This document shows, in pieces, positions 1 through 6,288 of a stretch of 17,794 bases of DNA. The stretch's first letter is position 1. Each line of letters begins with the position of its first letter. The notes beneath the pieces were generated by a model. It was not told where the DNA came from and ran no database searches. It saw only the letters and a program-made list of their open reading frames with translations. Made by a program: the position numbers and the translations under genes. The stretch is from an uncultured Oscillospiraceae bacterium (GTDB lineage: Bacteria > Bacillota > Clostridia > Oscillospirales > Oscillospiraceae), in contig CAKTQP010000041.1 in the NCBI GenBank assembly GCA_934597165.1, forward strand, positions 1 through 17,794, given 5' to 3'.

Positions 1-32
1 GTATACTAAATCCGTCGCAAAATGTCAAGCAC

Positions 33-71
33 TTTTTTGACTTTTTTCGAGTTTTTTTGAAAAGGACTTTT
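33..71. other. Phased T-tracts, probably curved DNA
   Basis: Runs of six or seven T lie at 33-38, 42-47 and 52-58, with T4 at 68-71, so the first three are spaced about one helical turn apart. Phased A/T tracts of this kind bend DNA. A 12-bp perfect palindrome, TTCCGGCCGGAA, follows at 71-82. No gene is seen in 1-241; the tracts lie about 60-100 bp upstream of the -35 element at 133. The link to promoter activity is inference. Confidence 0.4.
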
Positions 72-132
72 CCGGCCGGAATATTCGCTCTTTTCCCAAT
101 CGAGAACCTTCGTATTTGGACGATTTACCCTA

Positions 133-160
133 TTGACAATCATGGGATAGGTGCTAAACT
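133..160 (+). promoter_or_regulatory. Sigma-A promoter of the HMA/AraC/P1B-ATPase operon
   Basis: A perfect -35 TTGACA (133-138) is followed after 16 nt by the -10 TAAACT (155-160), which is preceded by TG in extended -10 position (152-153). Transcription should start near 167, at the edge of the palindrome at 168-185. Confidence 0.7.
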
Positions 161-167
161 AAGAGTC

Positions 168-185
168 GGTTAGAGATAACTAACC
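168..185. promoter_or_regulatory. Palindromic operator, copy 1
   Basis: GGTTAG and CTAACC form a perfect 6-bp inverted repeat around the 6-nt spacer AGATAA. It sits at the predicted transcription start, where a bound repressor would block initiation. The arms match the inner half-sites of the DtxR/IdeR consensus (TTAGGTTAG...CTAACCTAA), but the spacer is longer than the classical one. A closely related copy lies at 4048-4063 before the flavodoxin operon, which supports a shared regulator. Assignment to a DtxR-type iron or manganese repressor is inference. Confidence 0.55.
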
Positions 186-241
186 AAATGGATGCCATTC
201 ATAGGTATTATTACATTATATATAGTAAGGAGTGAACTGTG

Positions 242-499
242 ATGTTTGAAACCATCGTAACCGTAGACGGCATGATGTGCGGGATGTGTGAGTCCCATGT
301 GAACGACGCCATTCGCAAGGCGTTCCCGGTCAAGAAGGTGACCTCTTCTCACAAGAAGGGCGAGACCGTCATCCTGACTGAACAGCCGGTGGAAGAACAG
401 GCAGTACGGGATGCTCTGGCGGACACCGGCTATGATGTGACCGCTGTGACCAGCCACCCCTACAAGAAGAAGGGGCTGTTTGGCTTCCGCAAGGGCTGA
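242..499 (+). CDS. HMA-domain metallochaperone (CopZ-like)
   Basis: A cytoplasmic 85-residue protein that is almost entirely one heavy-metal-associated domain. The metal loop GMMCGMCESHV has Cys13 and Cys16 in the family CxxC arrangement, followed by the usual amphipathic helix and a GYDVTAV strand near residue 67; a basic tail (PYKKKGLFGFRKG) ends the protein. Such proteins bind Cu(I), Zn or other soft metals and hand them to P1B ATPases, and one is encoded three genes downstream. ATG 242 is preferred because AAGGAG (227-232) lies 9 nt upstream; GTG 239 is also in frame. It is first in the operon, directly after the promoter and palindrome. The metal cannot be read from sequence; the iron-linked context suggests it may not be copper. 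Confidence 0.88.
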   Translation: MFETIVTVDGMMCGMCESHVNDAIRKAFPVKKVTSSHKKGETVILTEQPVEEQAVRDALADTGYDVTAVTSHPYKKKGLFGFRKG

Positions 500-503
500 T
501 GCA

Positions 504-1517
504 GTGAAGCTGAGCGAAGCCGAGCAAGGATTATTCGGGTCAGACGCCCGCATCTTGTGCCAGGACGCCACCCAGACGGTGTATCAGCTGGGCGGTGCAG
601 ACGGTCGGGCGCGGATGACTCGGTATGGGGTCTTTCCGGGAATGGATCTGATCTACAATGACGTCCACGACGCAGATTACCATTTGAATCGTGCGCCGGT
701 GGGCGACTTGATCGAGATCAACCACTGTCAAGAGGGGCGGATGGAGTGCCAGTACCAGGACAGCTTTTCCTATCTGACTCCTGGCGACCTGTCCATCAGC
801 CGGAAGGACACCGCCCCCCACTGCTCCTCCTTCCCCACCGGCCACTATCACGGGGTCACCCTCCTCATCGACCCCAACTGCGCCCCCCACTGTCTGTCCT
901 GTATGCTGGAGGATGTGAACGTCCAGCCCAGCACCATTGCCGACCGGTTCTGCCAGGGCAGGCGCTGTTTCGTAGCTCGTTCCTCCCCTCGGGTCAAGCA
1001 CGTATTCTCTGAGCTGTACGCCGTGCCGGAGGGCATCCGGAAGGGGTATTTTAAGGTGAAGGTGCTGGAGCTGCTGCTCTTTCTCAGTGTGCTGCCGGTA
1101 CCGCCGGTGGAGCTGGAGCAGCGGTGTTTTACCAACTCCCAGGTGACGTTGGCCAAGGAGGTCTGTCAATACCTGACCGATCACATGGACAGCAAGATCA
1201 CCATTCAGGAGCTGTCCGGCCAGTTCAACGCCTCGGCCACCCTCATCAAGAGCAGCTTCCGTGGAGTCTACGGAATGTCCCCTTCTGCCTTCTTACGTGC
1301 TCAAAAAATGCATAGTGCGGCCGATTTGCTGCGAAATTCTGACAGAACGGTTCTTGACATCGCCGGACAATTCGGCTACGATAATGCCAGTAAATTTGCC
1401 AAGGCATTTCGGGACATCATCGGGGTCTCCCCCAACGAGTACCGCAGCGGCGTGGAGCAGGACAGCTGTGCACCGTTGTCATCCCAGGTCGAAAATCTTC
1501 CGCCATCCGGTGGTTGA
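504..1517 (+). CDS. AraC-family transcriptional regulator
   Basis: A 337-residue regulator with a cupin-like N-terminal sensing region (motifs such as GDLIEINHCQEGRMECQY) and a C-terminal AraC/XylS double helix-turn-helix at about residues 232-315. The signature DIAGQFGYDNASKFAKAFR followed by GVSPNEYR is clear. The N-terminal half has several Cys and His (for example HCLSCM), which could suit metal sensing, but this is speculative. GTG 504 is chosen because AAGGG (491-495) lies 8 nt upstream and the gene then begins 4 nt after the HMA stop; an in-frame TTG at 480 would overlap that gene. Its place inside the operon suggests autoregulation of this metal locus. A tail of 22 residues follows the DNA-binding domain. 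Confidence 0.9.
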   Translation: MKLSEAEQGLFGSDARILCQDATQTVYQLGGADGRARMTRYGVFPGMDLIYNDVHDADYHLNRAPVGDLIEINHCQEGRMECQYQDSFSYLTPGDLSISRKDTAPHCSSFPTGHYHGVTLLIDPNCAPHCLSCMLEDVNVQPSTIADRFCQGRRCFVARSSPRVKHVFSELYAVPEGIRKGYFKVKVLELLLFLSVLPVPPVELEQRCFTNSQVTLAKEVCQYLTDHMDSKITIQELSGQFNASATLIKSSFRGVYGMSPSAFLRAQKMHSAADLLRNSDRTVLDIAGQFGYDNASKFAKAFRDIIGVSPNEYRSGVEQDSCAPLSSQVENLPPSGG

Positions 1518-1558
1518 TGATAAAAATAGAAGAAATAAAAAATGGAGGTATCTCAACT

Positions 1559-1867
1559 ATGATGGATTTGAAAAAGTTAGGACTGTTTGTAGGCGGCGCT
1601 CTTTTCGGTTCCGCTGGTATCAAGGTGCTGTCCAGTGACGACGCAAAGAAGCTCTACACCCAGACCACCGCTGCTGTGCTGCGCGCCAAGGAGTGCGTGA
1701 TGACTGTGGCGACCACCCTGAAGGAAAACACCGATGATATTCTGGCTGACGCCAAGGAGATCAACGAGAAGCGGGCTGCTGCCAAGGAAGTCGTCATTGA
1801 TGACGCTCCCGTGGAAGCCGAAACAGAACCTGCCGAAGCCAGCGAAGAGGTGGCGGATCTGGCATGA
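1559..1867 (+). CDS. Small single-helix membrane protein, DUF6110-like
   Basis: A 102-residue protein. Residues 6-20 (LGLFVGGALFGSAGI) are a glycine-rich, GxxxG-bearing hydrophobic helix that probably anchors it in a membrane or vesicle surface. A long amphipathic or coiled helix follows (about 28-70, rich in Ala, Lys and Glu), then an acidic tail full of Glu and Ala. It looks like the DUF6110 family, which I associate with P1B ATPase loci in Clostridia; no biochemical function is assigned. In ferrosome loci, small hydrophobic proteins beside the P1B-6 ATPase are required for organelle formation, and this could be such a partner (inference). ATG 1559 has GGAGG (1544-1548) 10 nt upstream; ATG 1562 is the alternative. 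Its stop overlaps the ATPase start as ATGA, indicating translational coupling. Confidence 0.8.
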   Translation: MMDLKKLGLFVGGALFGSAGIKVLSSDDAKKLYTQTTAAVLRAKECVMTVATTLKENTDDILADAKEINEKRAAAKEVVIDDAPVEAETEPAEASEEVADLA

Positions 1868-3936
1868 AATGCAAGATTTTGCATGAATCCAAAGGCCGGC
1901 TGCGCATCCACATCCCCCAGGGACGGATGACGCTGGAGCAAGCGGATATTTTAGAAGCATACCTATTACAATTACCCTGTGTCACCGACGCCAAAGTCTA
2001 TGACCGCACCTGCGACGCCGTGATCTTCTATCACGGCCAGCGGGACGCGGTCCTCACCGCCCTGGCCACGTTCCGTTACGAGCGTGCCCAGGCGCTGGCG
2101 CCGGAGCACAGCGGGCGGGCGCTGAACCGGGAGTATCAGGACAAGCTGTTCTTCACCCTGTGCCGCCGAGTCATCAACCGCACCATCATCCCCCTGCCCA
2201 TCCGCACCGCGCTGACCCTGTTCCGGTCGGTGCGTTACCTGTGGGCTGGGCTGAGTTGTCTGCGGAAGGGTCACATCCAAGTGCCCGTCCTGGACGCCAC
2301 CGCCATCACCGTCTCCCTGCTCCGTCGGGACTTCAAGACCGCTGGGTCTATCATGTTCCTGCTGAGCATCGGCGAGACCCTGGACGAGTGGACCCACAAG
2401 AAGTCCGTGGCCGATCTGGCTCGCACCATGTCCCTGAACGTGGATCAGGTGTGGCTGGAGACGGAAGGCGGCTCGGTGCAGGTGTCCCTGTCCGAGGTAG
2501 AGGCTGGCGACCGGATCATCGTCCGCACCGGCAGCATGATCCCGCTGGACGGCAAGGTGGTCGCTGGCGAGGCCATGGTCAACCAGGCTTCCATCACCGG
2601 CGAGCCTTTGGCCGTGCGCAAGACCATCGGCGGCTACGTGTACGCCGGCACGGTGGTGGAGGAAGGCGACTGCACCATCTGCGTGGAGAAGACGGCAGGC
2701 TCCGGCCGGTATGACCGCATCGTCCACATGATCGAGGAGTCGGAGAAGCTGAAATCCACCACCGAGAGCAAGGCCACCCACTTGGCCGACAGTCTGGTGC
2801 CCTACAGCCTGGGGGCGACCGCCCTGATCTGGCTGCTGACCCGGAATGTGAACAAGGCGTTGGCGGTGCTGATGGTGGACTTCTCCTGTGCGCTGAAGCT
2901 GTCCATGCCCATTGCGGTGCTCTCCGCTATGAAGGAGGCCAGCACCCACCAGCTGCTGGTGAAGGGCGGACGGTTCATGGAGGCGGTCTCCGAGGCGGAT
3001 ACCATTCTGTTCGACAAGACCGGCACTCTGACCTACGCCGCCCCCAAGGTGGCCAAGATCGTCACCTTCGGCGGGCAGGATGAGGCGGAAATGCTCCGTC
3101 TGGCCGCCTGCCTGGAGGAACACTATCCCCACTCCATGGCCAAGGCCGTGGTGTCCGAGGCACAGCGGAGAGCACTCCGCCACGAGGAATGCCACTCTGA
3201 GGTGGAATACCTGGTGGCACACGGCATCTCCAGCAAAGTCAACGGCGAAAAGGTCATCATCGGCAGTCACCACTTCGTCTTCGAGGACGAGCAGTGCGTG
3301 ATCCCCGACGGCGACCAGGCCAAATTTGACGCCCTGCCTGCGGAATACTCTCACCTGTACCTGGCCATCGCCGGCGTCCTGTCCGCGGTCATCTGCGTGG
3401 AGGACCCCCTCCGTGCGGAAGCGGCGGAAGTCATTCAGGGTCTGCGGGATCTGGGCATCTCCAAGCTGGTCATGATGACCGGCGACAACGAGAAGACCGC
3501 TCGTTCTGTGGCCGAAGCGGTGGGATTGACGGAATTCCACGCCGAGGTCCTGCCGGAGGACAAGGCCAACTACATCCGCGCCGAGCACGCAGCAGGCCGC
3601 AAGGTCATCATGCTGGGCGACGGCGTGAACGACTCCCCTGCCCTGTCTGAGGCCGATGTGGGCATCGCCATCCGGGACGGTGCTGCCATCGCCCGGGAAG
3701 TGGCGGACATCACCGTGGGGGCAGACAACCTGTATGGTCTGCTGACCCTCAAGAAATTGAGTGACGCCTTGATGGCGCGCATTCACCACAACTATCGATT
3801 TATCATCTCCTTTAACTTCATGCTCATTTGTCTCGGCGTGGCCGGCATCCTGCCCCCCGCCACCTCCGCCCTGCTGCACAACGCTTCCACGTTGATGATC
3901 AGCCTGCGGAGCATGACCAATCTGCTGGAGGAGTGA
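1864..3936 (+). CDS. P1B-type heavy-metal ATPase with SCA membrane motif (possible ferrosome FezB-type)
   Basis: A 690-residue membrane pump that couples ATP hydrolysis to metal transport. Landmarks: the actuator loop SITGEP (TGE at 245-247), phosphorylation site DKTGT (Asp384), an HP-type nucleotide motif HYPHSMA (420-426), MTGDN (538-542), hinge GDGVNDSP (585-592) and a terminal HNAST helix. The metal-site helix reads DFSCALKLSMP, with S341-C342-A343 in place of CPC, SPC or TPC. The N-terminus has a degenerate HMA-like fold without CxxC and a basic GRLRIHIPQGR stretch at 11-21. From memory of P1B classification, an SCA-type motif marks subgroup P1B-6, which includes ferrosome FezB; this needs alignment. 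The gene overlaps the DUF6110-like gene by 4 nt and shares its operon with an HMA chaperone. Metal-pump identity is certain, iron specificity is inference. Confidence 0.95.
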   Translation: MKCKILHESKGRLRIHIPQGRMTLEQADILEAYLLQLPCVTDAKVYDRTCDAVIFYHGQRDAVLTALATFRYERAQALAPEHSGRALNREYQDKLFFTLCRRVINRTIIPLPIRTALTLFRSVRYLWAGLSCLRKGHIQVPVLDATAITVSLLRRDFKTAGSIMFLLSIGETLDEWTHKKSVADLARTMSLNVDQVWLETEGGSVQVSLSEVEAGDRIIVRTGSMIPLDGKVVAGEAMVNQASITGEPLAVRKTIGGYVYAGTVVEEGDCTICVEKTAGSGRYDRIVHMIEESEKLKSTTESKATHLADSLVPYSLGATALIWLLTRNVNKALAVLMVDFSCALKLSMPIAVLSAMKEASTHQLLVKGGRFMEAVSEADTILFDKTGTLTYAAPKVAKIVTFGGQDEAEMLRLAACLEEHYPHSMAKAVVSEAQRRALRHEECHSEVEYLVAHGISSKVNGEKVIIGSHHFVFEDEQCVIPDGDQAKFDALPAEYSHLYLAIAGVLSAVICVEDPLRAEAAEVIQGLRDLGISKLVMMTGDNEKTARSVAEAVGLTEFHAEVLPEDKANYIRAEHAAGRKVIMLGDGVNDSPALSEADVGIAIRDGAAIAREVADITVGADNLYGLLTLKKLSDALMARIHHNYRFIISFNFMLICLGVAGILPPATSALLHNASTLMISLRSMTNLLEE

Positions 3937-3949
3937 ACGCTGTCCCTTT

Positions 3950-3986
3950 GGAGCCTCATTCATCATTTTGGAGTGGATGAGGCTCC
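3950..3986 (+). terminator. Hairpin after the ATPase operon (weak terminator or 3' stabiliser)
   Basis: GGAGCCTCAT (3950-3959) pairs perfectly with ATGAGGCTCC (3977-3986), and the stem extends inward to 14 pairs with two G-T pairs, leaving a 9-nt loop. The tail is only moderately T-rich (CCATTTCCCTTAT), so termination may be partial. Confidence 0.5.
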
Positions 3987-3996
3987 CCATTTCCCT

Positions 3997-4002
3997 TATA
4001 AT
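3997..4002 (+). promoter_or_regulatory. Possible -10 element before the DUF2325 operon
   Basis: A perfect TATAAT lies 80 nt upstream of the DUF2325 start, but there is no good -35 at the right distance (TGGATG at 3974-3979 is poor). An alternative is TAAACT at 4055-4060, inside the second palindrome, with TTTTCA (4034-4039) 15 nt upstream. TAAACT is the same -10 hexamer as in the first operon. A short AGCGC/GCGCT hairpin (4016-4030) followed by T5 lies between them. The start site is therefore unresolved. Confidence 0.3.
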
Positions 4003-4047
4003 CATGACCATCGAGAGCGCAGACGGCGCTGATTTTTCAAGCGTCGA

Positions 4048-4063
4048 GTTAGCATAAACTAAC
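4048..4063. promoter_or_regulatory. Palindromic operator, copy 2
   Basis: GTTAG and CTAAC flank the 6-nt spacer CATAAA. Aligned with copy 1, the arms, the 6-nt spacing and the trailing CTAACCAA are the same. It overlaps a possible -10 (TAAACT, 4055-4060) and ends 4 nt before the AAAGGAG ribosome binding site of the next gene. It probably binds the same repressor as copy 1. Confidence 0.5.
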
Positions 4064-4081
4064 CAAGAAAGGAGCCATCCC

Positions 4082-4363
4082 GTGAGCGTCGTGATTTTAG
4101 GCGGAAATGAGTGCATGGAACGCCGGTACCAAGATCTTTGTCAAACCTATCAATGTCAAGCGAAAGTGTTTACGAAGCCCCGGGGCAGGCTGAAAAAGAA
4201 GCTGGGCAGTCCCGATCTGATGATCGTGTTCACCAGTACCATGTCTCACAAGATGCTCAAGAGCGCCCTGTGTGAGCTGAAAGGTCAGAACACCGCCATC
4301 GAGCACTGTCACACCAGTTCCCTCTCCGCGCTTCGGACGGTTTTAGAGAAACACACCGCATAA
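4082..4363 (+). CDS. DUF2325 domain protein
   Basis: A 93-residue protein that matches the DUF2325 pattern: an N-terminal strand MSVVILGGNE, then RRYQDLCQTY, a KKKLGSPDLMIVFTSTMSHKM core and a CHTSSLSALR ending. The alternating strands and helices suggest a small Rossmann-like domain. Function is unknown; the conserved Cys and His residues (for example EHCHTS) could bind metal or a nucleotide. GTG 4082 is chosen because AAAGGAG (4068-4074) lies 7 nt upstream and the family N-terminus begins there. It opens the operon, with DUF3793 only 14 nt downstream; the two families are, to my knowledge, often neighbours in gut Clostridia together with flavodoxin. The operator upstream implies regulation together with the ATPase operon. 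Confidence 0.85.
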   Translation: MSVVILGGNECMERRYQDLCQTYQCQAKVFTKPRGRLKKKLGSPDLMIVFTSTMSHKMLKSALCELKGQNTAIEHCHTSSLSALRTVLEKHTA

Positions 4364-4377
4364 GGAGGACATTCAAT

Positions 4378-4929
4378 ATGTCGGAAGACATTGTCGTACG
4401 CCAGTGTGCCCCCACCCTGGCTGGTTTGAAGACAGGCAGTCTGTTCCCCTGTCCCTATGAATCCAAACAGACGTTGATGAAAGACGTCCGCAAACTCAAT
4501 CAGATCCTCGTGCCCAAAGGGCTGTGTCTGCTGCCCCTGCGCCTGGCTGAAAAACGGGCGCTGCTGTACTTATACCGCCCCCGGGAGCTGGAGCGGGACC
4601 TGACCGACCAGATGGCCGTGGAGCTGCTGCGGCAGGCAGGTTATCCGCCGCTGAACAGTGAGCGCTGTGTGGTGCGGCTGATCCAGCGGCTGGCGGAGGA
4701 GAAGGAATTTCCCCATGAGATCGGGCTGTTCCTGAGCTATCCGCCGGAGGATGTGAAGGGTTTCATTGAGAACAAGGCCAGCAACAGCAAATGCGTTGGC
4801 ACCTGGAAGGTCTACGGGGACGTGGATCGGGCCAAGGCGCTGTTCGCCCAGTTCAAGCGTTGTACCGACATCTACTGTAAACTTTGGCAGGCTGGTTCCA
4901 GCTTGGAAGAGCTTGCCGTTGCAGTTTGA
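4378..4929 (+). CDS. DUF3793 family protein
   Basis: A 183-residue soluble protein of the DUF3793 family. Recognisable parts are the N-terminal CAPTLAGLKTGSLFPCPY (about 9-26), the central EFPHEIGLFLSYPPEDVKGF (about 115-134) and the C-terminal KCVGTWKVYGD plus FKRCTDIYCKLW. Conserved Cys at the start, in KCVG and in the CTDIYC region are candidates for metal or redox chemistry, but no reaction is known. The start is firm: AAGGAGG (4362-4368) lies 9 nt before ATG. It sits between DUF2325 and flavodoxin with short gaps (14 and 27 nt), so cotranscription is likely. A role in redox or iron metabolism is inferred only from this neighbourhood. Confidence 0.87.
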   Translation: MSEDIVVRQCAPTLAGLKTGSLFPCPYESKQTLMKDVRKLNQILVPKGLCLLPLRLAEKRALLYLYRPRELERDLTDQMAVELLRQAGYPPLNSERCVVRLIQRLAEEKEFPHEIGLFLSYPPEDVKGFIENKASNSKCVGTWKVYGDVDRAKALFAQFKRCTDIYCKLWQAGSSLEELAVAV

Positions 4930-4956
4930 TCAAAATTTCATGCAGAAAGGACTTGA

Positions 4957-5388
4957 ATGATTATGAAGAAGACCGCAGTTATCTATTGGAGTGGCACCGG
5001 CAACACCGAGGCTATGGCACAGGCTGTTCTGGCTGGGATGCAGGAAGCAGGCGCAGAGGCCGCCCTGTACACCACCGCAGACGTCACTCCTGCCCTGTTC
5101 GAAGACCTGACCGGCGTCGCTTTCGGCTGCCCCGCTATGGGCGCGGAAGTGCTGGAAGAGATGGATTTCCAGCCCATGTGGGACGAAGCCAAGGGTTTCC
5201 TGGGCGGCAAGAACGTAGCTCTGTTTGGCTCCTATGGCTGGGGCGATGGCGAATGGATGCGCAGTTGGGAAGCAGACTGTGAAGAAGCCATGGTCAACCT
5301 GGTCTGTGAAAGCGTCATGTGCATGGCTGCACCGGATGACACTGCTATCGAAGCCTGCAAGGCCCTGGGTAAGGCTGTCGTCGGCTAA
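4957..5388 (+). CDS. Flavodoxin
   Basis: A 143-residue cytoplasmic FMN-binding electron carrier of the short clostridial type. The phosphate-binding loop WSGTGNTEAMA is near residues 11-21; the FMN-flanking loops are CPAMGAE and SYGWGDGEWM, where Trp and Tyr would stack on the isoalloxazine ring. Length is normal for short-chain flavodoxins. Flavodoxin commonly replaces the iron-sulfur protein ferredoxin in iron limitation, which fits the shared operator and the metal ATPase operon nearby. ATG 4957 and ATG 4963 are both possible: AAAGGA (4946-4951) lies 5 or 11 nt upstream. Codon choice is strongly biased, suggesting high expression. Confidence 0.95.
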   Translation: MIMKKTAVIYWSGTGNTEAMAQAVLAGMQEAGAEAALYTTADVTPALFEDLTGVAFGCPAMGAEVLEEMDFQPMWDEAKGFLGGKNVALFGSYGWGDGEWMRSWEADCEEAMVNLVCESVMCMAAPDDTAIEACKALGKAVVG

Positions 5389-5423
5389 GGCATAAACTTT
5401 CAATAAAGAAGGATGGATCAACT

Positions 5424-6209
5424 ATGAAACGCACCAAACTGACCGCTCTGCTTTTGACCTTCGCCATGGTTCTCTCCCTGGCGCTGGCCGGCTGTGGCAG
5501 CAACAACAACGGCACCACCAGCACCCCCGAAACCAGCACCCCCGCAGCCTCTTCCGCCACCACCTCCACCGGTGCCGCCAGCTCCGGCGCGACCGCCGAC
5601 ATGACCCAGGCAGCCGAACAGCTGCTGGTGGATCTGAAGGGCACCTATGAGGAACTGTGGCCGGTCATCCTGGACAGCAAGTATGACCAGACCTGGCTGG
5701 ACGACTGCAAGGCTGTGGTGGGCGAACAGGACGCCGAAGCTGCCGCACAGCAGATGAAGACCGCCTGCATGGGCAAGCTGACCGGTCAGGAAGCGGTAGA
5801 CGCTTACACCAAGGATCCCGACAGTATGGCTTTCAACTGTGAGTTCACCCAGAACGTGAAGCAGTTCGTCTTTGACGGCAACAAGATCAGCGGTCTGGAC
5901 GCAGACGGCAAGGAAGTGTTCTCCCACACCTACAAGTATGTGGAGTACAACGCTGACCTGGACTTCTATGAATATCAGAGCGAAGACGCCGACTCCGGCG
6001 AGTTCACCTGGTTCTTCCTGCGTTCCGACACCCCCGCTTCCACCTGGCACATCGAGTTCCGCTATGGCAGCGACCAGGACGCTCTGTCTGAGTACGTCAC
6101 CGGCAAGTACGCTTACTGGATGGCAGCAGGCATCCTGACTGACTGTTCCGAAGAGGACATCGGCAAGGCCATCAACCTGTTCTGTGAAGAGAACCTGAAG
6201 GAATCCTAA
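5424..6209 (+). CDS. Surface lipoprotein with ZinT/YodA-like domain
   Basis: A 261-residue lipoprotein. A basic N-terminus and hydrophobic stretch lead to the lipobox LALAGC with lipidated Cys24. A Ser/Thr/Ala linker follows (about 25-60), then a domain whose order of motifs resembles ZinT: YEELWPVI near the start, a DGKEVFSHTYKYV hairpin, DSGEFTWFFLRSD, WHIEFRYGSDQDAL and KYAYWMAAGI at the end. ZinT proteins bind zinc or other divalent metals outside the cell. Only His209 of the usual HFHIFFG-type His cluster is kept, so the metal site must differ or be lost. The gene lies 35 nt after flavodoxin with its own ribosome binding site (AAGGATGG) and is last before a strong terminator. Lipoprotein status is secure; the ZinT link rests on motif order. 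Confidence 0.75.
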   Translation: MKRTKLTALLLTFAMVLSLALAGCGSNNNGTTSTPETSTPAASSATTSTGAASSGATADMTQAAEQLLVDLKGTYEELWPVILDSKYDQTWLDDCKAVVGEQDAEAAAQQMKTACMGKLTGQEAVDAYTKDPDSMAFNCEFTQNVKQFVFDGNKISGLDADGKEVFSHTYKYVEYNADLDFYEYQSEDADSGEFTWFFLRSDTPASTWHIEFRYGSDQDALSEYVTGKYAYWMAAGILTDCSEEDIGKAINLFCEENLKES

Positions 6210-6245
6210 CGGAAATCCAACCTTCCCAACTGCCTAAATAACGAA

Positions 6246-6279
6246 CCCCCGCTGTGGAATCTTCCACGGCGGGGGTTTT
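6246..6279 (+). terminator. Intrinsic terminator of the flavodoxin operon
   Basis: CCCCCGCTGTGGAA (6246-6259) pairs with TTCCACGGCGGGGG (6262-6275) with one G-T pair, followed by TTTT (6276-6279). The hairpin lies 37 nt after the lipoprotein stop and 10 nt past the end of the convergent gene, so it may also slow transcription from the other side. Confidence 0.9.
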
Positions 6280-6288
6280 CCTATCTGT

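Noticed and set aside
239..241. GTG 239 as start of the HMA gene
   Set aside because: ATG 242 directly follows, with better spacing to AAGGAG (9 nt) and a better codon; the difference is one residue.
1514..1516. TTG 1514 as start of the DUF6110-like gene
   Set aside because: It would place the strong GGAGG site inside the coding sequence and overlap the AraC stop; ATG 1559 fits the ribosome binding site and the membrane-helix N-terminus.
1972..4116. 714-residue open frame on the minus strand opposite the P1B ATPase
   Set aside because: It is antisense to a clear gene, has a low-complexity Gly/His/Gln/Val-rich translation, no ribosome binding site and no domain; it results from codon bias in GC-rich DNA.
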